In this document: in pieces, positions 7,228-16,470 of the stretch
Layout of the letters: the number at the start of each line of letters is the position of its first letter
How positions within the stretch are numbered: position 1 is the stretch's first letter
Assembly (NCBI GenBank): GCA_018692355.1
Contig: JABHKE010000160.1
Span: forward strand, 1-46,259
Length of the DNA stretch: 46,259 nucleotides
Source of the DNA: Fidelibacterota bacterium
Lineage (GTDB): Bacteria > Fidelibacterota > Marinisomatia > Marinisomatales > UBA1611
Reading direction: 5' to 3'
The notes under the pieces: model-generated
Told to the model about the DNA's origin: nothing
Database searches by the model: none
Seen by the model: the letters and a program-made list of their open reading frames with translations, nothing else
Program-made: the position numbers and the translations under genes

Positions 7228-8349
7228 TTGGTACGTTGTAGTATAATTACACTTATTTTCTTTTCGACTTTATTTTCAAAAGATTACTATGAAGGAGACC
7301 ATCTCGTTAAGGATGGTGTATATGCTCTCTACAATTATGAGTTTGACAGTGCTGTTACTATACTGACAAATGCCAGGGACCAATATCCCGATCATCCGGG
7401 TGTTCATCTTATTTGGGTTGCCGCCCGATGGGTGCGAAGTCAGGCAAATGATTCTTTTGAAGAAGCCAATATCTTGCTTGAAACCGATCTTGTATTAATT
7501 CAACCTGTATATGAAGAGTTGGTGGACAGATTCGATTACGACCAAACCTATCAGCTTTACCGGGGATCTGCATTGAGCTTAAGTGCTCGTGTTACTTTGG
7601 GGAAGAAAAAGTGGCTTAAGACATTCTTTCGTGCGTATAAAGGATTTTCGATTATAGATAATGTAGCAAAAAAATCACCCGAAATAAAGGATGCTAGACT
7701 TCCAATAGGAATTGTAGAGTATTACAGCGCTATGAGTAATATCTTAATAAAATGGGCTGTTGAACTTTATGGATTAGATGCATCCAGAGAGGCGGGATTG
7801 AATGAAATATCCATGGCTGCAAATGAGGGAGATTGGGCATGGATCGAGGCAAAAGGGATTCTCAGTTTTCTCTATTTGTGGGTGGAAGACGAACCGATAC
7901 TGGCTTTTAAACATTCCAAGGATCTGGTGGCTCATTTCCCGAAAAATTATTATTTTAATCTTCTCCTTTTGGAATCCATGATTCGAATAGGAAATTCACA
8001 AAACATTAAGGCAATAATAGAAGATATAGAATTACTATCACCTAATCTTACACATCGCCAGAAAGAATGGTATGGGTCTTATTTTGATTATGAAAGAGCA
8101 TTATTCTTTTTTCATCAAAAAAAATATTCAGATGCATTGGAATTTCTGAATTCAGCTATCAATTCATATACAGCAGAGTTGGATATTATTTTAGGAAATG
8201 CGTATTTATTACAAGGCATGACTTATGATATGATGAATGATAGAAATGAAGCAAAATCAAGCTACAAAAAATGTTTGAAACTCGATAATTTTTCGTCTAC
8301 AATGAATAAAGCTAAACAATATTTAAACCAACCTTACCAAGGGCATTAA
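7228..8349 (+). CDS. Exported TPR-like helical protein
   Basis: 373 residues beginning at a TTG (7228). No ATG or GTG lies between the upstream in-frame stop (7210-7212) and the signal-like segment IITLIFFSTLFS, so TTG is the best start. The body is all-helical with TPR-style repeats, including ALYNYEFDSAVTILTNARDQ near the start and a C-terminal repeat around DMMNDRNEAKSSYKKCLKLD. It overlaps ispG by one base (TAATG). Exact role unknown; its partner TPR gene lies directly upstream. Confidence 0.7.
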   Translation: MVRCSIITLIFFSTLFSKDYYEGDHLVKDGVYALYNYEFDSAVTILTNARDQYPDHPGVHLIWVAARWVRSQANDSFEEANILLETDLVLIQPVYEELVDRFDYDQTYQLYRGSALSLSARVTLGKKKWLKTFFRAYKGFSIIDNVAKKSPEIKDARLPIGIVEYYSAMSNILIKWAVELYGLDASREAGLNEISMAANEGDWAWIEAKGILSFLYLWVEDEPILAFKHSKDLVAHFPKNYYFNLLLLESMIRIGNSQNIKAIIEDIELLSPNLTHRQKEWYGSYFDYERALFFFHQKKYSDALEFLNSAINSYTAELDIILGNAYLLQGMTYDMMNDRNEAKSSYKKCLKLDNFSSTMNKAKQYLNQPYQGH

Positions 8350-10256
8350 TGCAAACATACTGTCCTAGTTTAACAAAGTACCAGCGATGGCAAACACGTG
8401 AAGTTATGGTTGGGAATGTGGGTGTAGGTGGAAAAAATCCGATCCGGATTCAATCCATGACTACCACAGATACCTTAGATACGATCGGGACCATTGAACA
8501 ATCAATCCGGATGATCAATGCAGGATGTGAGATTGTACGTGTGACGGCGCCCAGCGTTAAAGAAGCAGAAAATCTTCAGGCGATTCGGGATGGATTGAGA
8601 GAGAAAGGCTATTATACTCCCTTGGTTGCTGATATTCACTTTACACCGAATGCAGCGGAGGTAGCAGCAAGAATTGTTGAAAAAGTTCGTGTAAATCCCG
8701 GGAATTATTCCGATCGAAAGAAATTTGAAATTCATGATTATAATGATGAGACTTATGCAGAGAAATTGGATCGTATTCGAGAAAGATTTATCCCACTGAT
8801 TCAAATCTGTAAAGAGTACGGGACCGCTATGCGGATTGGGACAAATCATGGATCATTATCTGACAGGATTATGAGTCGCTATGGAGATACGCCCATAGGG
8901 ATGGTGGAATCTGCTATGGAATTCCTTCGCATTGCAGAAGACGAAAAATATCACGATATCATTTTATCCATGAAAGCCAGCAATACACAGGTCATGGTTC
9001 AAGCATATCGATTGCTTGTGAAAACGATGGTGCTTGAAGGTATGAATTACCCACTTCACCTTGGTGTGACGGAAGCTGGAGAAGGTGAAGATGGTAGAAT
9101 CAAATCATCTGTTGGAATTGGTACACTCATGGAAGATGGCTTGGGTGATACAATCCGTGTCTCTTTAACGGAAGAGCCAGAAGCTGAAATTCCGGTGGCT
9201 CAATTATTGGTTAATCGCTATGAGGCCAGAAAGAATCATGAACCGATTCCAGAAATCAATTCCATTCCATATGACCCATTTTTCCGGAAAAAACGAGAGA
9301 CAAATACTATAATGAATATAGGTGGTGATGAGGTGCCGCGCATCATTGGTAATATGTCAAGAAAAGATTTGATTACATATCACGATCTAATACCATTTGG
9401 ATATATTTATTCTGAAAACCGAGATAAATGGCAAATTTCAGATCAAGCTGTGGATTTTCTATTTATTGGAGACAATTCCATTGATTTTGAAATTCCCGGC
9501 ACATTAGGAATAATCCAAAACCATATATCATTGGAAGATAAAGAGAGACATTTTTCATTTTATTCACTTGATGAAAAATCGTTGATTGATAAAAATAAAA
9601 TTTCATTTTTAAATATTTGTTCAGATATATCCTCAAGTTTAATCGCCGAATTAAGTCAATTTAAAAAAACAATATTTGTTTTAGATACTAATAACGAACA
9701 CGGATATGCTGATCAAAGACGATTTTTTATTGAATGCATGAAGAAAACAATCCAAAATCCCATTATCGTTAAAAGATCCTATCGCCAATGTTCTCAGGAT
9801 GAGTTGCTTCTTTATTCAGCAACAGACTTGGGTGGACTTCAGTTGGATGGATTCGGAGATGGTATATGGATTGACTCCAGCCATGATGCTGGTTATGTAA
9901 ATGAAACCGCATTTGGTATTCTCCAGGCAAGCCGTTCCAGAATCTCAAAAACAGAATATATTTCTTGCCCATCTTGTGGAAGAACCTTGTTTGATCTTCA
10001 AGAAACGACGGCAAAAATTCGAGCTCGGACCGATCATTTGAAAGGACTGAAGATTGGGATTATGGGTTGCATTGTTAATGGTCCCGGAGAAATGGCGGAT
10101 GCTGATTATGGATATGTGGGGACGGGAGTCGGTAAAATATCACTTTATAAAGGCCAGGATGTGATCGAAAAAAATATTCCTTCAGAATCTGCTGTTGATG
10201 CCTTAATCCAACTGATTGATTTTCATGGAGATTGGATTGACCCTGCTGATGTTTAG
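8349..10256 (+). CDS. ispG: 4-hydroxy-3-methylbut-2-enyl diphosphate synthase (IspG/GcpE), long form
   Basis: 635 residues. It catalyses reductive ring opening of methylerythritol cyclodiphosphate to HMBPP in the non-mevalonate isoprenoid pathway. The N-terminal TIM barrel is well conserved (IRIQSMTTTDT, VRVTAPS, LVADIHFTPNAA, MRIGTNHGSLSD). The C-terminal Fe-S domain carries Cys540 and Cys543 (CPSCGRT), Cys574 (GCIVNGPGE) and Glu581, the expected 4Fe-4S ligand set. About residues 300-520 form the extra central domain found in the long IspG of plants, chlamydiae and Bacteroidetes/Chlorobi; short enzymes of about 370 residues lack it. The reducing partner is not encoded here. Confidence 0.97.
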   Translation: MQTYCPSLTKYQRWQTREVMVGNVGVGGKNPIRIQSMTTTDTLDTIGTIEQSIRMINAGCEIVRVTAPSVKEAENLQAIRDGLREKGYYTPLVADIHFTPNAAEVAARIVEKVRVNPGNYSDRKKFEIHDYNDETYAEKLDRIRERFIPLIQICKEYGTAMRIGTNHGSLSDRIMSRYGDTPIGMVESAMEFLRIAEDEKYHDIILSMKASNTQVMVQAYRLLVKTMVLEGMNYPLHLGVTEAGEGEDGRIKSSVGIGTLMEDGLGDTIRVSLTEEPEAEIPVAQLLVNRYEARKNHEPIPEINSIPYDPFFRKKRETNTIMNIGGDEVPRIIGNMSRKDLITYHDLIPFGYIYSENRDKWQISDQAVDFLFIGDNSIDFEIPGTLGIIQNHISLEDKERHFSFYSLDEKSLIDKNKISFLNICSDISSSLIAELSQFKKTIFVLDTNNEHGYADQRRFFIECMKKTIQNPIIVKRSYRQCSQDELLLYSATDLGGLQLDGFGDGIWIDSSHDAGYVNETAFGILQASRSRISKTEYISCPSCGRTLFDLQETTAKIRARTDHLKGLKIGIMGCIVNGPGEMADADYGYVGTGVGKISLYKGQDVIEKNIPSESAVDALIQLIDFHGDWIDPADV

Positions 10257-10330
10257 CATTAGCCATATATCACTGAAAATCGTATTTTTGACCTAATTAA
10301 ATCGTCCAAGATGCCTAAAAAGAGTCAACT

Positions 10331-10765
10331 ATGAAAAAACTCATTCCATTTCTCCTCATAACAATTTTGTTCGCACAAACTGGTGAAGGTAAACTTTCGC
10401 CGGTGGTTACATATTGGAAAACCTTGTCTGTTGATGAAAAAGAAACATTCCTATTCTCTTATTTGACCCAGGTGTATGAAACACACACTGAACTTCAAAA
10501 CTCAGTTGGGTATGCTGGCTTTACAGAATGGTATTACGAAAATCGAGCAGAATTGGTCTATGGCATTTTTGATAAATTGAAGGAAGTTACTATAGCAGAA
10601 ATGGCAGAATGGATCGATGAATTTTATTCTCATGGAGAATACGCTAATCGACCATTCTATGAAGCATTGGAATTCGCTTATCGCTTTGCCGATGCATCAG
10701 GCGGTACTATGTGGCAAAAATACGAAAACCTTAAATTCGAAAAAATCAAACCCGGAAAAGATTAA
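10331..10765 (+). CDS. Small exported protein of unknown function
   Basis: 144 residues with a clean signal peptide (KKLIPFLLITILFAQ, likely cleaved before Gln16). The mature part is helical and rich in aromatic and acidic residues (TEWYYENRAELVYGIFDKL) with no motif I recognise and no Cys. Its stop shares one base with the next ATG (TAATG), so the two small genes are probably co-expressed. Confidence 0.6.
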   Translation: MKKLIPFLLITILFAQTGEGKLSPVVTYWKTLSVDEKETFLFSYLTQVYETHTELQNSVGYAGFTEWYYENRAELVYGIFDKLKEVTIAEMAEWIDEFYSHGEYANRPFYEALEFAYRFADASGGTMWQKYENLKFEKIKPGKD

Positions 10766-10956
10766 TGCCATTTCCACAGCCAAAATTTATTAATGGTTGG
10801 CTGGATATTTATAGAGCAGGTGGATTCACAAAACTCATTAGAGAAAAAGGTTGGACTGTACTCGTTACATTTTTTCTATTCTATTTACTTCGTGATTCAA
10901 TTCTTTATATCTTTATCCCTTTCCTAGTTTATTCCAATTTTAGCACCTGCTTCTGA
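10765..10956 (+). CDS. Small membrane protein of unknown function
   Basis: 63 residues with an amphipathic N-terminus ([19 protein letters not shown]) and one long or two short hydrophobic segments ([20 protein letters not shown]). It is coupled to the upstream exported protein by a TAATG overlap and ends 1 bp before the TTG of comM. No named family recognised. Confidence 0.55.
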   Translation: MPFPQPKFINGWLDIYRAGGFTKLIREKGWTVLVTFFLFYLLRDSILYIFIPFLVYSNFSTCF

Positions 10957-10957
10957 T

Positions 10958-12499
10958 TTGAACTCAAAAGTCCTCAGCAGTTCTATTCTTGGAATCGATG
11001 CCTATATTGTTGAGGTAGAATGTCATATAACAGGGTCTCGACTCCCAAAGTTTGTTACAGTCGGTTTACCAGAAGGAGCGGTAAAGGAAAGCAAAGAGCG
11101 TGTCTCAGCTGCGATCCAAAATAGCGGGTATAAACTTCCTGGAAAACATATTACCGTCAATCTTGCTCCAGCAGATATCCGAAAAGAAGGATCTGCCTTT
11201 GATTTGCCCATTGCAATTGGTCTTTTATCAGCAATTGGTGAGGTGAGTGAAGATTATATAAATAAGATCCTTTTGATGGGTGAATTGGCATTGGATGGTT
11301 CTATTCGTCCAATCCAGGGTGTCCTTCCCATTGCTATTTGTGCCAAGAAAAATGGTATTCCCGGAATCATAGTTCCTGAAGAGAATGCCAAGGAAGCATC
11401 CGTGGTGGAAGGCGTAAAGGTTGCAGGTGCTTCATCGCTAAATGAAGTGGTCCATATCCTGAATGGGATAATTGAAAAAGACGCAATCAAAACGGACCTG
11501 AAGTCATATTTCAAACAACATAGTAGTTATTCAAGGGACTTTTCAGATGTAAAAGGACAGGAACAGGTAAAACGGGCCTTGGAAGTAGCAGCAGCTGGCG
11601 GTCATAATGTGATCATGGTGGGTCCCCCCGGAAGCGGAAAAACAATGCTATCCAAACGCATTCCAACCATCCTACCAGACCTTACCCTTGATGAAGCACT
11701 TGAAACAACGAAAATTCACTCAGTGGCCGGTATTTTATTAAATAAGCTAGGGTTGGTCAGCATCCGTCCCTTTCGATCTCCACATCACACGATTTCGGAC
11801 GCCGGCCTCATTGGTGGCGGTACTATTCCAAAACCGGGTGAGGTAAGTTTAGCGCATCATGGTGTTTTGTTTTTAGACGAATTACCCGAATTTAAAAAGA
11901 ATGTGTTAGAAGTGATGCGACAGCCCCTGGAAGATAGTGTGGTGACAATTGCTCGGGCAGCATTGACCTTGACATATCCAGCACAATTCATGCTCGTTGC
12001 TGCTATGAACCCATGTCCATGCGGGTATGCCACCGATCCAACTAATGAATGCGCATGCTCAGCACAAATGATCCAAAGATACATGAACCGAATTTCAGGT
12101 CCGCTTTTGGACAGGATCGACATTCATATTGAAGTACCTGCGGTCTCATTCCAAGAATTAGCTGATAAGGAAGAAGGAGAGCCATCCATAGATATTCAGG
12201 GGAGGGTTCAAAAGGCCCGGGAAGTACAGTTATCAAGATTCAAGAAATCTGGAAATCTTTTTGCAAATGCCCAAATGGAAAGTCAGGATCTAAAAACCCA
12301 TTGTGGGTTAGACAATGAGTCCAGTGAACTTCTACGAACAGCCATGGATAAATTGGGGTTGTCTGCACGCGCCTATGATAGGATCTTGAAAGTATCCCGT
12401 ACCATTGCTGACTTGGACGGGAAAATTAAGATTGATTCTGGTCATATCAGTGAAGCGATCCAATATCGGAGCTTGGATCGGCAACTATGGTTGGGGTAA
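10958..12499 (+). CDS. comM: YifB/ComM-family AAA+ Mg-chelatase-like protein
   Basis: 513 residues, full length for the family. ComM is a hexameric helicase that promotes branch migration during DNA integration in naturally competent bacteria; many non-competent bacteria also keep it. The N-terminal ChlI-like domain ([29 protein letters not shown]) is followed by Walker [10 protein letters not shown] (about 222-230), Walker [13 protein letters not shown], a Cys-rich insert ([18 protein letters not shown]) and the C-terminal helical domain ([19 protein letters not shown]). TTG at 10958 is the only suitable start. No other competence gene is visible here. Confidence 0.93.
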   Translation: MNSKVLSSSILGIDAYIVEVECHITGSRLPKFVTVGLPEGAVKESKERVSAAIQNSGYKLPGKHITVNLAPADIRKEGSAFDLPIAIGLLSAIGEVSEDYINKILLMGELALDGSIRPIQGVLPIAICAKKNGIPGIIVPEENAKEASVVEGVKVAGASSLNEVVHILNGIIEKDAIKTDLKSYFKQHSSYSRDFSDVKGQEQVKRALEVAAAGGHNVIMVGPPGSGKTMLSKRIPTILPDLTLDEALETTKIHSVAGILLNKLGLVSIRPFRSPHHTISDAGLIGGGTIPKPGEVSLAHHGVLFLDELPEFKKNVLEVMRQPLEDSVVTIARAALTLTYPAQFMLVAAMNPCPCGYATDPTNECACSAQMIQRYMNRISGPLLDRIDIHIEVPAVSFQELADKEEGEPSIDIQGRVQKAREVQLSRFKKSGNLFANAQMESQDLKTHCGLDNESSELLRTAMDKLGLSARAYDRILKVSRTIADLDGKIKIDSGHISEAIQYRSLDRQLWLG

Positions 12500-12609
12500 T
12501 ACACTTCAATCATGAGGGGGAACCAGTCGCTTGATTCATCCAGAGTGATTTTCCTTAGTGAGTTTACAGTATTTAAATAATATGGAAATTTTGAAATGAC
12601 TCCAATAAT

Positions 12610-12777
12610 CTAAAAGGGAATAATTTGGCAAGTGACCTTTATTGAATCTTTGTATTTTACAGTTATGATATGGTCAATAATTTTCACATCTTTCCCAATT
12701 TGTTTTCTCTTCAGGGCAAATCGGGCACCTTCTCCAACAAAAAATAAATTGGTAAAATAATTGGATAAAGTCCGCAT
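12610..12777 (-). CDS. Possible small ORF antisense to the folB leader
   Basis: A 55-codon minus-strand frame (ATG at 12777) fills most of the 261-base gap between comM and folB. The segment VGEGARFALKRKQIGKDVKI then IIDHIITVKYKDSIKVTC has the look of a real protein strand pattern rather than noise. I see no clear ribosome site and no family match, and its start overlaps folB. It could be a small protein, a remnant of a lost gene, or chance. Confidence 0.25.
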   Translation of the reverse strand: MRTLSNYFTNLFFVGEGARFALKRKQIGKDVKIIDHIITVKYKDSIKVTCQIIPF

Positions 12778-13117
12778 ATTAAATCTCAAGATTCCTGCAC
12801 GCCACGGCGTGTACGAATTTGAAAAGGACAAGGATAGCATATTTGAACTGGATGTGGAAATGCATGCGGACCTTTCTATCGCTGGGCAGACAGATGATTT
12901 GAAAGATACCATCAATTATAATGAAGCCGTATCTATCATCACCGACATATTTATGCAAAAAGATTATCATTTGATCGAAGCGGTAGGACAAACTATTTGT
13001 AAAAAGTTATTAGCAGATTTTAAGATCCAAAAGGTTGTTATTAAAATTCGAAAACCTCATGCACCGATTATGGCAAACCTGGATACAGTAGAAGTGGAAT
13101 TAGTGCGTGAGAAATAA
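12761..13117 (+). CDS. folB: Dihydroneopterin aldolase
   Basis: 118 residues, normal for FolB, which converts 7,8-dihydroneopterin to 6-hydroxymethyl-dihydropterin plus glycolaldehyde in folate synthesis. The N-terminus MDKVRILNLKIPARHGVYEFE carries the conserved HGV and following Glu, the middle has TINYNEAVSII, and the C-terminal IRKPHAPIMANLDTVEVEL carries the catalytic Lys and pterin-binding loop. The TTG at 12761 gives the canonical MDKV start. It abuts folK (stop 13117, ATG 13118), the next enzyme of the pathway. Confidence 0.93.
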   Translation: MDKVRILNLKIPARHGVYEFEKDKDSIFELDVEMHADLSIAGQTDDLKDTINYNEAVSIITDIFMQKDYHLIEAVGQTICKKLLADFKIQKVVIKIRKPHAPIMANLDTVEVELVREK

Positions 13118-13627
13118 ATGAAACCGGTTGCTGCTTATTTATCATTGGGCTCAAATCTGGGAGACCGGGAATCCAATATCGCTCAGGCAACCATGGGATT
13201 ATCCATTAATTTTGATATTTTGGATATTGAATCATCATCTTATTATGAATCGGAACCCTTGTACAATTTAGATCAACCCTATTTCCTTAATTCTGTGGTA
13301 AAATGTACCACCACATTAAAACCATTTGAATTTTTAGATGTGATTAAACGAATCGAAAAAATGTTGGGACGTTCAGAGATAAGAGAAAAAAACGCACCAC
13401 GTATCATTGATATTGATATTTTATTTCATGGTGATTCAATATTGGAAACAAATGAATTGACGATTCCCCATCCCATGTTGGGTGTTAGAAAATTTGTTTT
13501 AATACCTTTTGCTGAATTGGAACCACACTTTAAAATTCCCCATTCAAAAATTACCATAAATGATCTGCTTGATCATTGTATCGATACATCAATAGTGACA
13601 TCCCATCGCATGGAGACACAGGCTTGA
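13118..13627 (+). CDS. folK: 2-amino-4-hydroxy-6-hydroxymethyldihydropteridine pyrophosphokinase (HPPK)
   Basis: 169 residues. HPPK transfers pyrophosphate from ATP to 6-hydroxymethyl-dihydropterin, directly after FolB. Family motifs are complete: LSLGSNLGDRESNI at the N-terminus, SSYYESEPLYNLDQPYFLN, the Mg/ATP motif RIIDIDILFHGD, and IPHPMLGVRKFVLIPFAEL. It starts immediately after folB, and its stop overlaps the TTG of the downstream kinase gene (TTGA). Cytoplasmic. Confidence 0.96.
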   Translation: MKPVAAYLSLGSNLGDRESNIAQATMGLSINFDILDIESSSYYESEPLYNLDQPYFLNSVVKCTTTLKPFEFLDVIKRIEKMLGRSEIREKNAPRIIDIDILFHGDSILETNELTIPHPMLGVRKFVLIPFAELEPHFKIPHSKITINDLLDHCIDTSIVTSHRMETQA

Positions 13628-14265
13628 GAAATTTATATTATATTGCAATCGAAGGACCGATCGGTGTCGGTAAAACCAGCCTAGCAAATTTGATGTCCAA
13701 AGAACTGAGTGCTCGATTAGTTCGGGAAGAATTCGACGAAAATCCGTTTTTACCTGATTTTTATAAAGATCCGGAACGTTTTGCTTTTCAAACCCAACTA
13801 TTCTTTTTATTACAGCGATATCGCCAACAGCAGGAACTCCGACAGGTGGATATGTTCCAAAAATTACTTGTCACGGATTACATGTTTGTAAAGGATCGCT
13901 TGTTTGCATCCCTGAACTTAGGTGAAAAGGAAATGCAACTATATGATACGGTAGCCAATCTTTTAGAACGGAATATCATTAAACCAGATCTTGTGATTTA
14001 TCTCCAAGCAGATACGGATACCCTCATGAAAAATATTGCTAAGCGTGGCCGGGAAATGGAAACGGATATCACTTATGAATACATTGATGCATTGAGCCAG
14101 GTTTATACAGAATATTTTTTTCGCTACCAGGATACACCCTTGGTAATTATTAATACGAATAATATTGATTTTGTTCATAATGAAGATGACCTGAAAGAGG
14201 TAATTAAATATATTCGCCAGCCTGTTTCAGGGACAAAATTTTTTAATCCTGTTACGGAATTCTAA
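13624..14265 (+). CDS. Deoxynucleoside kinase (dNK family)
   Basis: About 213 residues from the TTG at 13624, which overlaps the folK stop by 4 bp; the longer frame from 13576 would run inside folK and adds nothing conserved. The P-loop GPIGVGKTS is at residues 11-19. The family motif EEFDENPFLPDFYKDPERFA, the helix with FQTQLFFLLQRYRQQ, the YMFVKDRLFA segment and the lid region AKRGREMETDI identify a dGK/dAK-type kinase that phosphorylates salvaged deoxynucleosides. Which base it prefers cannot be told. Its stop shares a base with the next ATG (TAATG). Confidence 0.9.
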   Translation: MRNLYYIAIEGPIGVGKTSLANLMSKELSARLVREEFDENPFLPDFYKDPERFAFQTQLFFLLQRYRQQQELRQVDMFQKLLVTDYMFVKDRLFASLNLGEKEMQLYDTVANLLERNIIKPDLVIYLQADTDTLMKNIAKRGREMETDITYEYIDALSQVYTEYFFRYQDTPLVIINTNNIDFVHNEDDLKEVIKYIRQPVSGTKFFNPVTEF

Positions 14266-14447
14266 TGTTAAAATGGCTCCTTTTAGGATTCATTTTTTAT
14301 ATGCTCTATAAATCTGCTGGGCCATTATTTTCTCTTTTTCAGTTTAACCAATCCATAAAAGAAAAAAAACATAAAATAGATATTCGTTCTAAAATACAAA
14401 AAATGGATATCCAGGATGCAGAATTCGAGGAAAGTCCAGATGAATAA
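14265..14447 (+). CDS. DUF4834-like small membrane protein
   Basis: 60 residues: one N-terminal membrane segment (LKWLLLGFIFYMLYKSA), then a charged tail (QSIKEKKHKIDIRSKIQ) ending DAEFEESPDE. Size and layout resemble DUF4834 proteins of Bacteroidetes. TAATG overlap with the kinase upstream and 8-bp overlap with the DoxX-like gene downstream suggest it is expressed with them. Function unknown. Confidence 0.6.
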   Translation: MLKWLLLGFIFYMLYKSAGPLFSLFQFNQSIKEKKHKIDIRSKIQKMDIQDAEFEESPDE

Positions 14448-14874
14448 TTTGAAAATGCTTTTTAATAATGAAGAATTATTTGCTGGCGGCAAGGATTGGG
14501 CCTTACTTATTTTACGGGTGATTCCGTCATTTTATCTTTTCTGTCTTCACGGTATGGATAAAGTCACCGCCGGTACAGAAACGTGGGATTGGTTGGGTGG
14601 TGCAGTTTTGTCCATATTCGGAATTTCTTTTGGACATGTATTGTTTGGATTTTTTGCAGCGGTAAGTGAAGGGGTTATGACTTTGTTCGTCCTGATTGGA
14701 TTCAAAACACGGCTTGCTTCTTTATTTGTTATGATAACCATGTTTCTCGCAGGCGTTTATCATCTGTCAGAAGGAGAAAATCCTGAATCTGCCTTTATTT
14801 ATTTTACAATTTATTTTACATTATTTTTACGGGGCCCTGGACAATTTAGCATTGATGCGAAAATAGATAAATGA
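14440..14874 (+). CDS. DoxX-like family membrane protein
   Basis: 144 residues from the ATG at 14440, preferred over the upstream ATG at 14416 because the latter lies deep within the previous gene. Four membrane segments with the DoxX pattern: a first helix with LLILRVIPSFYLFCLHGMDKV, the loop WDWLGGAV, a helix FGFFAAVSEGVMTLFVLIGF with the typical Glu, then TRLASLFVMITMFLAG. DoxX-type proteins are linked to quinone or thiosulfate redox and stress, but the role is not predictable. It overlaps the oxidoreductase gene downstream by 4 bp (ATGA). Confidence 0.8.
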   Translation: MNNLKMLFNNEELFAGGKDWALLILRVIPSFYLFCLHGMDKVTAGTETWDWLGGAVLSIFGISFGHVLFGFFAAVSEGVMTLFVLIGFKTRLASLFVMITMFLAGVYHLSEGENPESAFIYFTIYFTLFLRGPGQFSIDAKIDK

Positions 14875-15896
14875 AAGCAATACGGATTCACGAGCATGGT
14901 GGTGCAGACGCTTTAAAATGGGATGATATTCCAAAGCCAGAATTATCCGTAAATCAGGTTCTAGTTGATATAAAAGCAACTTCCCTAAATCATTTAGATA
15001 TTTGGGTCCGAAAAGGCATTCCCGGCGTTCCTCTTCCATTAATAACGGGTAGCGATGCTGCCGGAATTATATCGGAGGTTGGTGATGGTGTGAAAAAAAG
15101 CAGGATCGGTGAAAAAGTAATGATCCAACCACTGATATTTTGTGGGAAATGTGCTTCTTGTAACAAAGGGAAAGAAAATTTATGTAAATCAATGGGTATC
15201 ATGGGAGAGAATTGTCAAGGCGTGAATGCCGAAAGAATTACTGTTAAGGAATCCCAGGCCATTCCATTTCCAGATCAATTAAGTTTCGAAGCAGCGGCAT
15301 CATTCGCATTGGTGGCCCAAACGTCTTTTCAAATGTTGGTGAGTCGGGCGAATCTTGAAGCTGGTGAATTTGTTTTGATCTGGGGAGCAAGTTCGGGTGT
15401 TGGAAGCATGGGAATCCAAATTGCAAAAGCTTTGGGTGCCACTGTTATTGCAATTGCGGGAACCAATGAAAAATGTGAAAAAGCTGGTTTATTGGGTGCA
15501 GACCATATTTTGAATTACAAAACAGATGATATTTTGGGTGAGGTAAAAACGCTCACGAATGGAAAGGGTATCGATGTGGTTTTTGAACATGTAGGGCAAG
15601 AAACCTGGAATATTTCTATGAAAAGTCTTGCTCGAGGCGGACGTGTTGTGACCTGTGGAGCAACCACGGGATTTAAAGCCAATTTAAATTTGACTCATTT
15701 ATTTTTCAAGCAACAAACTATCTTGGGATCGACCATGGGCCCAAAATCATCTTTTGAAGGTGCGTTTACATTATTGAATGAAGGTAAAATAAAACCGGTT
15801 ATTGATCGTATATTTCCAATATCAGAAATTCAATCTGCTCATGAATATTTAGAATCGAGTATGCAGTTTGGAAAAGTGGTTTTATCTTATGAATAA
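14871..15896 (+). CDS. Zinc-type medium-chain dehydrogenase/reductase
   Basis: 341 residues of the MDR superfamily. The catalytic GroES-like domain has HLDIWVRKGIPG and the structural-zinc cysteine set CGKCASCNKGKENLC. The Rossmann domain has the NADP(H) motif GASSGVGSMGIQIAKALGA, then GKGIDVVFEHVGQETW. The combination of a structural zinc site with a quinone-reductase-like nucleotide motif is common in enoyl/quinone reductase or alcohol dehydrogenase members. Substrate unknown. ATGA overlap with the DoxX-like gene; the 3' end overlaps the next start by 8 bp. Confidence 0.9.
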   Translation: MKAIRIHEHGGADALKWDDIPKPELSVNQVLVDIKATSLNHLDIWVRKGIPGVPLPLITGSDAAGIISEVGDGVKKSRIGEKVMIQPLIFCGKCASCNKGKENLCKSMGIMGENCQGVNAERITVKESQAIPFPDQLSFEAAASFALVAQTSFQMLVSRANLEAGEFVLIWGASSGVGSMGIQIAKALGATVIAIAGTNEKCEKAGLLGADHILNYKTDDILGEVKTLTNGKGIDVVFEHVGQETWNISMKSLARGGRVVTCGATTGFKANLNLTHLFFKQQTILGSTMGPKSSFEGAFTLLNEGKIKPVIDRIFPISEIQSAHEYLESSMQFGKVVLSYE

Positions 15897-16470
15897 ATTA
15901 TTAACATTTGTATTTCCTGTCTTTTTATTGGGACAGTTTGACCAAGTTGCCAATGGTTTTGGCTTAGATATCGGTTCCAGTGGATCCGGCATGTTCATCA
16001 TGCGCAATTATGTTCATGCTTCAGAAAAATTGGCATTAAATGGTGAACTAAGGTTTTATGATATTAAAGCCGAAGATGAAACAATCGTTTATGATTATTA
16101 TACGGGGCAATACAAATCAGTAGGTGGTAAAAGCTTAGTTATGCTTCCCGTGTTTGTTGGTGGGAATTATTATCCTTTTGTAGGAAAAATTGAGAACAAT
16201 TTTTCGCCTTTTATTGCAATGAAAGGCGGCGTGGTTACAACAATTAATGGGGAGGAATTTGGAACTTTCAGTGAACGATGGAAAAACCCTGGTATTCAAT
16301 ATACTCCAGGTGGATTTTTAGGAGTGGGTATCGATTTCAAAATAGTTGGACAATCATCTGTTATGGTCATGGTTGGACTTGAATATTTACCTTTAAAAAA
16401 AGAAACAGATGGTAGAAAAGATTATTCCGGTTTTCTGATCCACCTGTCTTTCAATCGCCGTGCAAAGTGA
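15889..16470 (+). CDS. Exported beta-rich protein, possible small outer-membrane barrel
   Basis: 193 residues from the ATG at 15889 (a TTG at 15868 lies inside the preceding gene). The signal peptide NKLLTFVFPVFLLGQ is likely cut before Gln. The mature part alternates polar and hydrophobic residues with Gly/Tyr turns (MLPVFVGGNYYPFVGK, GGFLGVGIDFKIVGQ, VMVMVGLEYLPLKK), typical of an eight-stranded barrel. No named family. It overlaps rsmE by 4 bp. Confidence 0.6.
   Translation: MNKLLTFVFPVFLLGQFDQVANGFGLDIGSSGSGMFIMRNYVHASEKLALNGELRFYDIKAEDETIVYDYYTGQYKSVGGKSLVMLPVFVGGNYYPFVGKIENNFSPFIAMKGGVVTTINGEEFGTFSERWKNPGIQYTPGGFLGVGIDFKIVGQSSVMVMVGLEYLPLKKETDGRKDYSGFLIHLSFNRRAK

Noticed and set aside
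10958-12499. Mg-chelatase subunit of (bacterio)chlorophyll synthesis
   Set aside because: Length, domain order and motifs are those of ComM/YifB; no other pigment gene is present.
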